The position numbers were made by a program, and so were the translations under genes. Below, piece by piece: positions 11,955 through 23,214 of a DNA stretch of 64,000 bases (position 1 is its first letter; each line of letters begins with the position of its first letter). Location: assembly GCA_045837725.1 (NCBI GenBank), contig JBEWZL010000227.1:308834-372833 (forward strand), read 5' to 3'. The notes beneath the pieces were generated by a model. That model did not search any database, had not been told where the DNA came from, and saw only the letters and a program-made list of their open reading frames with translations. Source of the stretch: Vermamoeba vermiformis (Eukaryota; Tubulinea; Echinamoebida).

Positions 11955-12733
11955 TAAGATTGTATTAGTGGCATTATTGGTATATAATACACGTGCTCAT
12001 TTAGGTTTGATTCATTACCTGCGCTAAACATGGAGTACCAACGAACAGATTCGCTTGGCATTTTCATGAATAATTGCCGGTTAATGTAACCGAATAACGA
12101 CCATATAACTGCAAGCGTAGTACTTGACTTAGTGATAAAACTAAAAATAAACAAATTAGCAAGGACAGACACGGGTTTGGGCGCAAAGTCAACGTCAATC
12201 AGCGTCGGGAGTTAGAAATTTGGTAGAACGTATCAGCTATTCTATGACGTTTTGTAATTCACAAAAGTGGTGATTCAAAGACCAAATTTTACGGTAACTA
12301 TTGTTTGGCTATAACATAGTTTTGGTGGCGTGCAGAGCTGATAGGGGGGTGTCATTTTTTTTGCCAAGATTTTTCTGGAGATGTATCCATATTTGGAAGA
12401 GATTAAAATTAATGCAAAAACTGTCAACACTGGATAAAATTTTTTGCTTAGTGTATTGTTTGGGGAAAATTTTGATTTTAGTTGATTGTATAGAAAGAAA
12501 GAGAAAAAAATGGGATGAGAGATAGTTGATGAAAGAGAGAATGAAGGGAGAAAAAATATAGAGGGGAGGGAGGGGGAAAGGGAATTTTATCCACTGATAG
12601 AACCTCCGCAAAGAATGCCCAAGTCTTCTGCGCCAGGGTAGCTTATTCGATGCATTTATTTTTGACTTCACAATTTGAGGGAAGTAATTCTATGTACAAG
12701 TGCGATTAAAAGTTAATTGCTGCAAAAGCAGTC
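11955..12733. other. Intergenic region with a purine-rich tract
   Basis: Lies between the start of receptor copy B and the stop of the phosphatidylserine synthase gene. From about 12495 to 12585 the plus strand is almost all A and G. This gives long low-complexity reading frames on the minus strand that I do not believe are coding. No RNA gene was recognised. Confidence 0.5.
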
Positions 12734-14724
12734 TTATTCTTGCTTCTTTTGTTCTTGTTGTTGTCGTTGCTTGCGGGGCTTGTAATAGTAAAAGTAGAAC
12801 AGAGCCCACGAGAACAAACCGATCAAAAAGATTGCCCATGACCAGACCACAGCAGGAGGATGAGACTATAGTGTATCAATATTAATATGTGCCACTAAAG
12901 AGTCTATTAAGGCCATGATAACTTACCACAACGTGATCGAATTGGCCCTTAGAGAATTTGACCCAGATCAAGATTTCAGTACCAGTAATAGCCAACGCGA
13001 GCCAGGCCATAGTACCAATGCGCTTGCATTTACTAATATGGATATTAGTCATATTATTGCTAATTTCGAGTGAGTAGAAGACTTACGGGTTCGAGATCCA
13101 TTCGTAATACTCGCGTGTAGCGGGAAGAGCAAACAAGAACCACAAGAACAAACGAGCCGTGACTAAGGGGTGAGGAGGCGGGTGCCACAAGACAAACTTC
13201 AAGAAGAAACAGTTCAACTCGATAACACTTTCCTAAAATGGTAAACGGATCTGTCAGCACGCGTGACGTAATCTTGACATCCATTTGTTCAACTTACGAG
13301 AGCGATGAAGCCAATAACGGCAAAGAATCGTTTAGGAGACTCGAAGATACTCCAATTGAACTTGGTCCAGTTGTACGGAGTGAACTGCAAGACCATTCGC
13401 TTGGCATTGCTGACGCTGCGACCACGCTTCTTGCCAGCATTTGTACGACCTCCCCAATCGTATTCCTTAACTTCCAAGTACTTCAAGACCAAGTGGCCGA
13501 GGTAAATACCAATACCATTGCAGACTAAGACGTCCAGGATAATCTAAAACATAACATTAGTTTCAACAATTAACGGATCTGCATTACGTCAAAAAAAAAT
13601 TCCAAAAAAACGTACTAGGACGATATATCCATTATTATATTATACGTTTAATACTTACGTGATCCCACCAGCACTCTTTGAAGTTTGGCAAGATGTGTTC
13701 GAGCGACAACTCCAAGACTTCGAAGAGAATGCTAATGAACCAGCTGAGATAAGCGTCGCGCAGAATCAACGATTTGCCGAACCAGCCGAGCAAATGCGCA
13801 ATAAGAAACTCGTCGTAGACAGTTCCCTAATCATTCAACCATTAATAAGAATTTCAAACACAAAAAATTGAATAACCACTAATGTTTCAATAATAACGAC
13901 GCGTCATTATTATTCGTATTGTCGTTATCACTTAAATTAATATTATTGAGCAAAAAATTGAATGGTGGCAATCGGAGTTTTGAAAAATTAAAGCGTACCA
14001 TAACATTCTTGAACTGAGACTCGGGATTCTCAGGAGTAAATATTCTACAGTCCTCTGCATATGATCGCTCGGGCAGAGGTACACCAAGTGCCGGATCAAT
14101 AAAACTGAAAAGACGTCGCGCGTCATCTGCTGTCTACGGATCGAAAATATTAGTCCGATGCAAATAGTGTTATAATTAATAAAATGCTATTAATTATATG
14201 ATATTTATGTACTACTGAATATTTTTTGGATTTTTCATAACTGGATCTGGTCGTTGAACATGAAGTTAAGCAGAAAGAAGCTTGAATACTTACTTGGAAG
14301 AGCATATATACACAACCTAATAAATATAGAACGGCGCAACCCATAACTATACGCCAGAAAGCTGGATGTGGACGAACAAATAGTCCGTCGCGCATCTGTT
14401 GCATGGAAAAAAATAAAAATACCAAGATCATGGCAAAAAATCCCCTATTATAATAATACGTTAGATATCATTAATACACTAATTTTCAGATCGCGGGATC
14501 GGATCTTACATTTTAATGTTATAAGCAGAATTCTCTTCAGCACGGGTATGATAGAATGCAAAATATACCAATACAATACCCGCAAATAACAGAGCAGTAA
14601 GAGTGTGCGGCTGTTTGAAAAACAATACCTCATCCTCTTCTGCTACTCTGCGCGGTGAATCTGGCTTGCCATTTTGATCATCGAGCGTTTCGCCGTTATG
14701 CGTTGATATACGCGGCGACTTCAT
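12734..14724 (-). CDS. Phosphatidylserine synthase, base-exchange type
   Basis: A multi-exon membrane protein of roughly 450-480 residues that reads as the PTDSS1/PTDSS2 family. These endoplasmic-reticulum enzymes swap the head group of phosphatidylcholine or phosphatidylethanolamine for serine. Diagnostic stretches are VRPHPAFWRIVMGCAVLYLL after the second membrane segment, DARRLFSFIDPALGVPLPER, NFKECWWDHIILDVLVCNG and the following GIYLG. The N-terminus (MKSPRISTHNGETLDDQN) is polar and cytosolic, and the C-terminus ends in a Lys/Gln-rich tail (KPRKQRQQEQKKQE). An in-frame ATG at 14820 would add 32 residues; I prefer 14724 because the extra stretch lacks family character. Fungi usually use the CDP-diacylglycerol route, so this family argues against a fungal host. 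Confidence 0.9.
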
Positions 14725-15399
14725 CGTGTTAATCGTGTCAACTGACGTATGGAAATGACGATAAACGCGTTGGCTGTGTTTTTTTTCGTCCGCGAGTGAA
14801 ATCACTACTGAACACAACACAAAACTGACCTCAAATAGTACTGAAATGATAGGAATAGCATGACTATGTTGGCGCCGATCATAATAATGCCCGATTTATC
14901 GGTTGGTAGTGAGCTGAAATGCAATCTGCAACGGTTTGGTGCCACGTGATCCGATCGCAATATTTAAAGCAATTATTGCAACAATTTGACTAAAAATATG
15001 ACAATTTCGCGTGAGTCTAACACCGACGTTTTGTTTGGGAAGTCACGCTCGGACTTTTTATTTGAATTGCACTGCCAGTCACAGATTGAGCATCCGCTCG
15101 CAGTATTTTAAACGCCACCCTCAATATTTACTATAACCAACGTGATATTGTGTATAGCGTGAATGCTAACTGTAATTGCCTGACCCGTGGCCAATTTCAA
15201 CGATCCTCCGCAAGAATTTGGCCCAAAATCTTTTTTGAGTTGATTTGGGTAAAAAGAACCAGAGAGTGCGTCAAATATTAACTTTAGAAGCTAAACGAGT
15301 ACAGCTTTGCTATACTTATTTATTTGCCTCCTAAGCTATTTCCTACCTTGGCGAGGTTTTCAAATCAAACATCAGTAACAGCAAAACGTTTAGTGATAA
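14725..15399. other. Divergent promoter region
   Basis: Head-to-head spacer between the phosphatidylserine synthase and PH-domain genes. It is AT-rich with no repeat or RNA gene that I can see. A CACGTG occurs near 14943. Confidence 0.5.
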
Positions 15400-18165
15400 A
15401 TGGCTGACAAACTCTTTAGTAAAAAGCCAGTAAGTCTAATTTAATCTAAATAATTTCTTGGTGGGAGTAAATATACAGATAATAGGACGTGATATTGATT
15501 TTTTGCAACACATCAACGCGCTCATTTTTACTGTTAATTTTAGCGTGCCAAAAATTTAATATTTATATCTAATAATCCTATTGGTACTAATATTATGTAG
15601 AAATATAACGGCCCTCCAATTTCCGTTGATAGTCTCGGAGCACCAGATAAGGACGGCTTCATCACCAAACAAGGTGGTAATTTCAAGAGTTGGAAGCGAA
15701 GATGGCTCATTTTGAAGGGCGATAAATTATATTACTTCAAGACAAAGAAGGTAAGCTCAGGACAGAAAGGAGAGTCGAGCGAATCTGGACCAGATTTTCT
15801 AAAATTGAAAACGATTTTGGAGCTCAAAAATATCTTTGCCAATGCTGAATTTCAATTCAATCAATTCACGGGATACTATTAGAATTTCATTTCTTATTGT
15901 AACTCCCGAAGAGCTCCAAATTTTCTCACTATTGAATCGGCAATCTGAGTAGTTACCAGCTCAGAAAATTATCCCTTAGCTATACACCGGCTAAATTATG
16001 TAATTTTCATCATTTTTAACGCTATATTCTTAAATAGGACGCTAACGTTACTGGTGTGATTGATATTACTCGCGACTCTTTTGTCCGCCCAGAACGCAAA
16101 AAAGAATCGAAATTTACCTTTGCCGTGGGTACATCTCGCCGTGTATTTTTCATGTACACTGATAACCAAGAGGTAAGTTGAATTGCTGCAATTATTTCTA
16201 AAATGGAAATTTGGCTTGGGACACGAAGCCGATGCGATCCGTTATGCTTTAAAATTAGAAAATTACGAGCTTCGCCACAATATTATTTTCAAAATATTTT
16301 AGTTTGTTTGTAGCGGCTAGAAACGCTTCAATCTCAAATATTTCTGATTGGCAGATCATGCTAATATTCTCCGACTGTGTTCAAAATCACCCGTGGAGAT
16401 AAACATGAGACTAACGATTATTGTCATTAGGAAATGGACGGCTGGATTAACAAATTACAACAAGTCATTGACAGGCTGAAGTCTGGTGGTCAATCCGCTG
16501 GTGTTTCTCCTCAAACAACCGTTACACCCACCACGCACACCCACAACGACAACAACGTGCAGCACACTACTCCTGGCGTCTCGTCGCCCACCGCTACCCC
16601 TACTCACCAAGATAACTATCCTAAACCCGCTGAGCTCCCCGTCAACGGTAAGTCAATCATGACTATCTTAAACTCGAGATTTGTCGCGCCAGTAAGCGAC
16701 GTAATTTTCCGAGAACTTTATTTTACGTCATTTCATCGGAGTAATCTCGTCTTAAGCAGTTACAATGTGATTGAGCTCAATTTAATATTTTTGTGATTAT
16801 TGCGCGGTATAACAATATCGTACAATATATGCGCTAATATGAATTGATTAGCCACAAATTATTCCTTCTATGTTAATTACAATAATTTTGGAGACGTAAC
16901 AAGCCTTCGTTTTTCTGGATGCAGTTTTGGCGTTACGTAGGTATTGACAAACGCTATAAATAGGTTACATTGGTCCCCGCGAAAAGATTGCGCACGCTAA
17001 AACAGAAGTCCCCTTCTTGCGCGACAAGGACAGCAAGACCCTTGAATTCTGGAACATTTGGGCTGAAAGCATTGCTCCTCGTGACGAACTGGCCCCTGGC
17101 AACAAGATCGACTTTGAAGTCTCGACCTCTGCTGACATGCAAAAGCTGACGTGGCGTGTCTCTGGTCCTCAAAACATTTTCATTCAAAAGATGGTCGATT
17201 TCTTCTGGAACGTCGGTGCTCCTGAAAGCGAGATTGATCGATTGAACGACGTTGGCGCGTTGATTAATCCTATTTGCATCGGCTCATGGATTGACATGTC
17301 GCACAAGGGCGGCATGGACGGCGGTTGGTTCTTCCCCGTTGACATTCCTGTCAAGTACGCCATTGAATCTAGCGACGTTGGTGAAGCTATTAAGAAGGTA
17401 ACGGTCGTTAAAAATCAATCACAATCATTTGTTATTTATAGATGGAGATCATATTTTGATTCGGTTTTGCACTTTTTTTGGATGTGCGCGACGTCAAATC
17501 AAGATGTCAAACTAACGTCGTGTCAACCGCTCTATTTTTAGCGTGATCTCAATCTATGTTTTTACCTACGCGCCTTTACTAACAATAGACCTTTAGTTCA
17601 CCGACTGGGCTGAAGCTCACGGCGTTGTTGAGTGCTACATTGTGGGCCGTGACATGGGTGCTGCTCCTCCACGTCAAACCGAGATCCGCTTCAAGGTCCC
17701 TGGTGCCTCATTCCAAGAACAATACGAGCACGCCATGAGCGCGTTCTCTGCTTTCGATATTCCTGTTCCCCCCGAACAAGCCCTCGAAGTTATCCGTTCC
17801 ACCCCTCGCGAAGGTTTGGCTATGTCAGTGATCACATCCAGCGAAGGTTTCGTTCGTGTTGGTCTGTTGGCTCCCAAGCCCGACGCTATGACTGTTGAGA
17901 AGCTCTGCTCACTGTCTGGCGCCCTCAACTCTGAATTGCTCCACTCATTCGAGGTACGTGTCGTGCACTGTTGGTCGTGTCTGTTGTTTGACACGTGCTC
18001 CTTTGACACGTACTAATGCTTTTCTTCTTGCAGAGATCTCTCGGTGTCAATGGTCCCGAGTACGCCGAGTACCAATACCTCTCCAAAGGATTCGGCTACG
18101 GTGTTTATAAGGAAGGCTTCGACGTCGTCTTCCACTACAAAGTTGGAGAAGAAATCCCTAAATAA
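15400..18165 (+). CDS. PH-domain protein with a large C-terminal domain, possibly ABBA-prenyltransferase-like
   Basis: Seven exons give about 480 residues. Residues ~20-110 form a PH domain (DKDGFITKQGGNFKSWKRRW through MDGWINKLQQVIDRL). A Ser/Thr/Pro-rich linker of ~50 residues follows. The C-terminal ~300 residues start GYIGPREKIAHAKTE and form a compact alternating helix/strand domain. Its order of motifs (LEFWNIWAESI, GGWFFPVDIP, ECYIVGRDM, QTEIRFKVPG, EGFVRVGLLAPKPDAMTVEK, GYGVYKEGFDVVFHYKV) resembles that of NphB/Orf2-type aromatic prenyltransferases, especially the GG..FFPxDxP turn and the terminal Tyr-rich strands. The resemblance is by eye and weak. The safe statement is a PH domain joined to an unrecognised domain. 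Strong codon bias suggests high expression. Confidence 0.85.
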
Positions 18166-18797
18166 GATCTCGCGGCTATTATTTAAAAGTTTTGTATTTC
18201 TACGCCCGAAATTTTATTTAACATCGACAACTTTTTGAATTAACGACTTGCTCTTTAAACAAGAGTAAGGCGAATTGTGATCATTTAATATTTTATTATA
18301 ATCAAAAATATGGAATTAAAATGTAATTTTGTAAAGCTTATATTATTTTTATTCCAGTAATAAAAATACCTGTTTAAAACTACAAAAAACTGGATCCGAT
18401 GAAACTCGCGCTAAATCTAAGGCGCAACAAGCTGGAAGAGCGCCTTGATCTTATCGAACGCGCAAATGGTGACCTTATGTGCAATGTTGCGACAGGCTAA
18501 TAGCGCGTTTGCCCGAGGTGATACTCGATTTGTCACGAGCGTTCCCCGCGCAGGTTTAACTCACTGTCTATTTTATGCCCGTGTTCGTCTTACAGGTACA
18601 ACGTATTGTGGAGACGACCTAAACAAAAGGGTGCTTCATGGTACATGCAATCTGATATTACACTCTCCACAATACATAACTTTGGTTAAACCAATTTATT
18701 TTGTTTTACCGCACGATCTCACTCGCGTAACGAGTAAGTTGTCTTTTGACGAGCAAGCCAATCAAAAGACCATCGTAGCAGTAGTCTCTAAATTGAT
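18166..18797. ncRNA. Convergent intergenic region with three perfect hairpins (candidate structured RNA)
   Basis: Between the stops of two convergent genes I see no coding exon. Three perfect inverted repeats lie in a row: AAGGCGC/GCGCCTT (18419-18425 with 18440-18446), GTATTGTGGAGA/TCTCCACAATAC (18603-18614 with 18664-18675) and GTCTTTTGA/TCAAAAGAC (18741-18749 with 18762-18770). They could be part of a long 3' UTR, a terminator set or a non-coding RNA. No known RNA family was recognised, so the call is tentative. Confidence 0.3.
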
Positions 18798-19771
18798 TTA
18801 CAATTGACCGCAGTCAGCAATGGTGATGACCTTGCTGGTCTTGCCGCTTTGAGAACCGAAGGACTCGATCTTCTTGACGACTTCCATACCTTCGATGACC
18901 TTGCCGAAGACGACGTGCTTGCCGTCCAACCAGGGGCACTATAAAATAAAATATAAATTAACACGCATATCAGAAGCAACAAAAAAAGTAAAAAGCGCAG
19001 AGAATCTACCAAAAATAATATCGTATAGAACGCAATACTTACGGGAACGGTGGTAACGAAGAATTGAGAACCGTTAGTTCCGGGACCAGCGTTGGCCATG
19101 CTAACAAATTAAAGTCAGTCCAAGGTTCACCAAGCACATCTAACAAGCGCAATAACAGAATGCGCTTAGTACACTTACGACAAGAGACCAGGGGTGGTGT
19201 GCTTGACCTTGAAGTTCTCGTCGGCGAACTTCTCACCGTAGATAGACTCACCACCTACGCGGAGCAAAAATTAAATTGGATTCTCTCTTGCGTCCTTTTG
19301 TCAGTCAATTACTTACCAGTACCGTTGCCTCTGGTGAAGTCACCTCCTTGGAGCATAAAGTCGGGGATCACCTGTTAACAAACATGAAAATAAGTCTAAA
19401 TCCCCAGATTTTATTTTGAGGGAGCAAAATATCAATGCTTACTCTGTGGAAAACGCTGTTCTTGAAGTGCAAGGGCTTGCCAGACTTTCCGACACCCTTC
19501 TCACCTATTTAGATAATTATCAGTTAATAATTTTGATTTTTGAAAAACAAATCTTTTCGAATCTTACCAGTGCACAAAGCACGGAAGTTCTCAGCGGTCT
19601 TGGGGACGATGTCAGAGAAGAGCTAAATTAAAAGGATTAATATGATTGCCATTCACGAAACGAGGAAACGCAAAGAAAAGTTTTGCATTCGGTTCCGCAT
19701 ACCTCGAAGACAATGCGACCAGCAGCGGAGCCACCAATAGTGACGTCAAAGAAAACCTTGGGGTTAGACAT
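18798..19771 (-). CDS. Cyclophilin A-type peptidyl-prolyl isomerase
   Basis: Seven short exons give about 170 residues, the normal size of a single-domain cyclophilin. The order is canonical: [86 protein letters not shown] and [14 protein letters not shown]. The catalytic Arg of FHR, the Phe and Gln of FMLQGGDF, the cyclosporin-binding Trp of CPWLDGKH and the final His are all present, so it should be active and drug-sensitive. It has no signal peptide and ends ADCGQL, so it is cytosolic. Six introns in half a kilobase of coding sequence make it the most intron-dense small gene in the window. Confidence 0.97.
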
Positions 19772-20088
19772 GTTGTATGTTGTTGTGTAAGGAGGATAAA
19801 AAGAACACCCACAGAACGAAAATTTGTTTGGCAGAGGAACCACGTGTTCAGTGAATTTGGATCTGGCAGAAAACTCATTAGGATGGCCCGAATAGCGCGG
19901 TAAGGGGAGGTGCGGTACTTTCCATTGGAGTGGTTTACATACAAACGTGGGCATTAGCAGCTTCAGCTAGCTAATCATTTTCTAATGGGTGGACGTATTT
20001 GTCGGTGCTGGGATACGTAGGAATTTGATTTTTTGCGGCCTTGTGCCAGGTCGCAAGAGGGGAGAGCTGTATCAAGGAAAAAGTTTGT

Positions 20089-20109
20089 GTGGCGGGCGGA
20101 GCCCGCCAC
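20089..20109. repeat. Perfect GC-rich hairpin, 9-bp arms
   Basis: GTGGCGGGC, a GGA loop, then GCCCGCCAC. Its core, GGGC-GGA-GCCC, is the complement form of the variable-arm hairpin GGGC-TCC-GCCC in the nearby tRNA-Ser gene. Confidence 0.85.
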
Positions 20110-20112
20110 CCG

Positions 20113-20178
20113 AAGGAGGATGACTCGAATAGGGGAAATCATCTGGGCTCCGCCCGCGCAGGTTTAAGCCTGCTGTGG
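20113..20178 (+). pseudogene. Partial tRNA-Ser copy, inverted relative to the intact gene
   Basis: AAGGAGGATGACTCGAA followed by AATCATCTGGGCTCCGCCCG and GCAGG...CCTGC repeats the anticodon arm, variable arm and T arm of the tRNA-Ser at 20246-20328, in opposite orientation. Six extra bases (TAGGGG) sit at the usual tRNA intron site. The T loop is changed and the acceptor 5' half and D arm are missing, so it should not make a tRNA. With the intact gene it forms a long inverted repeat. Confidence 0.75.
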
Positions 20179-20245
20179 TAGACTACCGTATAATTTGCCA
20201 AACCGATGAACAGTGAGAGAAAAAGAAAAAAAGACAAAAAGAATT

Positions 20246-20328
20246 CGACAACAGCAGGATTTGAACCTGCGCGGGCGGAGCCCAGATGATTTCGAGTCAT
20301 CCTCCTTAGACCACTCGGACATGTTGTC
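20246..20328 (-). tRNA. tRNA-Ser(CGA)
   Basis: The minus strand folds into a full cloverleaf. The acceptor stem is GACAACA/TGTTGTC with G as discriminator. The anticodon loop CTCGAAA carries CGA and reads UCG serine codons. There is a long variable arm GGGCTCCGCCC, typical of tRNA-Ser, and a T arm GCAGGTTCAAATCCTGC. There is no intron. CCA is not encoded, as expected in eukaryotes. Confidence 0.96.
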
Positions 20329-20386
20329 ATTTGTTGATTTACCAAGACAGTGTCCACAAAGGGTCGTCGACAAGACAAACTACCGG

Positions 20387-20489
20387 GCAGCTCCGCTGCT
20401 TGATTGCGCATAGTGCCCACGAATTGCTTGGCAGCTACGCTGCCCATAAATCACTGCTATAGCTTCATCCTTAGGCAGCTTACGCTGCC
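20387..20489. repeat. Three short GCAGC/GCTGC hairpins in a row
   Basis: GCAGC-TCC-GCTGC at 20387-20399, GGCAGC-TAC-GCTGCC at 20430-20444 and GGCAGC-TTAC-GCTGCC at 20474-20489. The same arms recur with 3-4 nt loops at spacings of about 43 nt, just upstream of the tRNA. This looks like a small family of GC-rich palindromic repeats. Confidence 0.8.
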
Positions 20490-20524
20490 CTACCGCTTTG
20501 ATTTGGGTAAACGCTACCTTTATG

Positions 20525-21945
20525 TTACTTCAATGGTGGTAGACCAAGTTTGGCACGCAAAGCATTCATGCCCTCAGTTGACATTTCGGCCAAACCTCCG
20601 CCTTCGCCTTTGGCTTGCTTTTCTTCATTATCATCTTTCTTTTGTCGCTTGCTACTGCGGCCTCCTTCTTCGCTAGCCTTGCGCTTGCGATCTGTAATTA
20701 TGTATTAATTTCTATTCGTAACAATATTTTTTGCTGTGGAACTTACCTCGTGATCTCGATCTGCTTCTGTCACGTCTGTCTCTTCTGTCGCGACTTCTAT
20801 CTCGATCTCTTCTATCTCTGGATCTTGATCTGCTTCGTCTAATAGCACGTGTTATTATTACTCATTAAAAAGAATTATTCTCCTTACCTTCTTCTGTCTC
20901 GCGATCTACTTCTGCTGCGTCTGTCTCGTCTCTCGCGACTTCGATCTCGATCACGTCTGTCTCTATCACGACTTCTGCTGCGACTTCTTGAGCGCTTGTT
21001 ACGATCTCTGTCACGACTTCTCGATCGTGATCTCTTGCGCCACTTTTCGGTCTTTTTCTCTTTCTCTTTTTCTTTGTCCTCTGAAGGCTCTTCTTCAGCT
21101 GACTCTTGAATTTCTTCTTCCAAGAAACTAATACGAGGACCTAACAGCTCCAAATCTTCCAACACTTGTCGCTTCATAATGCGCGGCAAGGCGACATCGA
21201 ACACGCGTTCTTCGTGCAATAATTTATCGATGATTTCATCAACATGCATCATAACAAACTCTAGAAAATAATAAAGTGAATGTTAGATTATTATAATCGA
21301 TTTTCTATTAATTTAATGACGTACCTCCGTTGCCTTGTCGATATCGAATTTTTCTCATGTCAACGTATAATGGCTCCAAATATTCGTAAATATCTACTGG
21401 CCGGCCAACCAATCGCAAATAAAATGCACCTAATATTCTTACATATCTAGTAAAATAGAAATTAATTCAAGATCCGATCGCTTTTAACACTGTCAAAATT
21501 AACTTACTTATAATCTTCGTTTGTTATAAATTCGACGATAATTTCTTTCTCGGGTTGTAATTGTAACATTTTGAGCACTAAACAAATAAACGGCGTTGGT
21601 TTAAGGTTTCCACCGTACATCCCGCCAACATATTTTAATTCTACTGCTCGATCGACTAATGTTGCCGCTAAAATAATATATTAATACGATATAATATGCA
21701 AAACATTGAGGATATTAGCCTGTCTGAAATGTGCAGCACAATATTAAAATAATTATTAAATTATTTTCAATCGCTCCTTTTGCTATTTATACGTTTAGAC
21801 GAACAATATAATTACCTTTCAATGCAAAACATTTTTCCTTCCAATAATTGCTGCCATAAATTCTGGTTCGCATAATCGTCTCGATGAGATTCTGTGGATT
21901 CGTTCCATGGATGCTCTGAGCACCAGGATCCGTCTTATTCGCCAT
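20525..21945 (-). CDS. Pre-mRNA splicing factor PRP38 (PRPF38A-like) with an RS tail
   Basis: The N-terminal ~180 residues are the PRP38 domain: ANKTDPGAQSIHGTNPQNL, RIYGSNYWKEKCFAL, AVELKYVGGMYGGN, PTPFICLVLKMLQLQPEKE, YVRILGAFYLRLVG and YEYLEPLYVDMRKIRYR. PRP38 is a U4/U6.U5 tri-snRNP component needed for spliceosome activation in the nucleus. Past VMMHVDEIIDKLLHEERV the protein turns into an acidic linker and a long Arg/Ser/Asp repeat tail across three exons. It ends ALRAKLGLPPLK, a peptide also found at the end of other PRP38 proteins. The RS tail is present in the animal and plant forms and absent from yeast, in line with the intron-rich genome here. Confidence 0.95.
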
Positions 21946-22420
21946 CTTGGTGGTATTGTTATTGATTTAACGTGTGGTTGGGGCAACAAGGAAACGACAA
22001 AACGAAAAACAGTCTCGCTCATTTCTTTGCTTTTGCTCTGCGAATTCCGACCAGTGCATCAATCGTAAGTATTTTGCTACGTACTAGGAATCATATTGTT
22101 TAGCCTTAGGAAGAAGTCAATCCCTTGAATTATAGATTTATAGGGAGTAGTTGCGCTATCTCCTTTTGAATTTCATTCTAGCAATAACTGCCCTTGATTC
22201 ACTTTACGTAATTTCATGAACGACGTGCACAACCGAGACCGAGACGTAGCACGATTGAAGTCTGTTTTCACTGACTTTTCTGGTACATCTACTGTCGCGA
22301 GGCCGATCCAGCAAAATATAGCGATTTTTCCGTCAGTTTGCCTCCCTAAACGTATAAATACGCATGCTGCACACTGCTTTCTTTTCAATCATCAACTTAG
22401 AGCTACAACAAAGCATCAAA
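21946..22420. promoter_or_regulatory. Divergent promoter region with a TATA box
   Basis: Head-to-head spacer between PRP38 and the small hydrophilic gene. TATAAATA at 22353-22360 on the plus strand lies about 60 nt before the ATG at 22421, a normal TATA distance if transcription starts near 22385. Few other genes in the window show so clear a TATA box, which suggests strong or inducible expression of the downstream gene. Confidence 0.6.
22353..22360 (+). promoter_or_regulatory. TATA box
   Basis: TATAAATA, 61 nt before the ATG of the small hydrophilic gene. The related TATAAATAACGC near 3689 lies downstream of the truncated exon copy, so it is not that copy's promoter. Confidence 0.6.
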
Positions 22421-22777
22421 ATGTCAAACTTAGAAAAACATACCGGTGAAACTCGCGATCCCTTGAAGGGAGGCAACACTTCTATGAGCGTAAGTAGTTT
22501 CGTCTATGTATAAAATCGCAAAAGGCCATTATCGTTGGTATTAAGCATTTCTGACCTTTTTTTTGTCAAGTGGATGGATCCAAACCGCAAAGAGAACCAA
22601 ACTCAAGGCGGCAATTCCATCCAAGACAAAATTCCTGGCGTCGCAAATTACTGGAATTACTCCGAAGTCCCCTCCGACAAAACCACCGGAGGATCGCACG
22701 TCATTGTTCCTCCTGAAAACGACAAAACCTCTAATTTTAAGACTGACGACCTCAAAATCCTTCACGAGAACGCTTAA
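22421..22777 (+). CDS. Small hydrophilic protein (92 aa) of unknown function
   Basis: Two exons (22421-22489 and 22571-22777) join in phase 0. The sequence MSNLEKHTGETRDPLKGGNT, then WMDPNRKENQTQGGNSIQDK, is rich in Gly, Asn, Lys and Thr and has one Trp-containing middle segment (ANYWNYSEVP). There is no membrane segment, cysteine or recognised fold, so it is probably largely disordered. The composition recalls hydrophilin or stress-protectant proteins, but I find no family motif. It has a good TATA box, and a truncated copy of its first exon sits 19 kb away at 3567, so the gene or its leader has been duplicated at least once. Confidence 0.8.
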
Positions 22778-23214
22778 ACTATGATTCCATCGTGTACATA
22801 CAATAAATTACTTAAACCAAAATTAGAAGGTTGTAATGCCGATGACAACAATTTCCGCACTGTTGCAACAGCGATGGCATTGTCGACAATGATACTACTA
22901 TATGTAAATGTCAAGAATTTCATCCTGTCTCCTTGTAGAAAGACTATCTTTGTGGGACCGCTTGTGAAACGTGTCTCTTATTATGTCGCTAAGATCTAGA
23001 TCGAAAGAAGCGATTCCACAAGCACCACAATAGCCTGATTAAGATATATTTTTGCGAGTAAATTGTCGAAACGAATTTAAGAAGGTTAGTATTTTAAGAC
23101 GACTTTAATTAAATCGAAAATTAATAAGTATTTAAAAAACGAAGTACTCCCAGCAACAATTAGTTAGTGTTAATAGAGGGGCGACATTAATTCATTTTTT
23201 TTCTCGCAGAACAC
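22778..23214. other. Intergenic region
   Basis: Separates the small hydrophilic gene from the actin-related gene. A 72-codon plus-strand frame at 22781-22999 is not supported by any domain or splice context. No other feature was seen. Confidence 0.5.

Larger units (their letters stand above)
19772..20245. other. Intergenic region leading to the tRNA locus
   Basis: Upstream of the cyclophilin start. It holds the GC-rich hairpin at 20089-20109 and the tRNA-like fragment at 20113-20178, both annotated separately. The rest shows nothing I can name. Confidence 0.5.

Noticed and set aside
12309-12671. 120-codon minus-strand reading frame, Phe/Leu/Ser-rich
   Set aside because: It comes from a purine-rich tract on the other strand. 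It has no domain and an abnormal composition.
20113-20178. A second, functional tRNA-Ser with a 6-nt intron
   Set aside because: The acceptor 5' half and D arm are missing and the T loop is altered, so only a partial copy is present.
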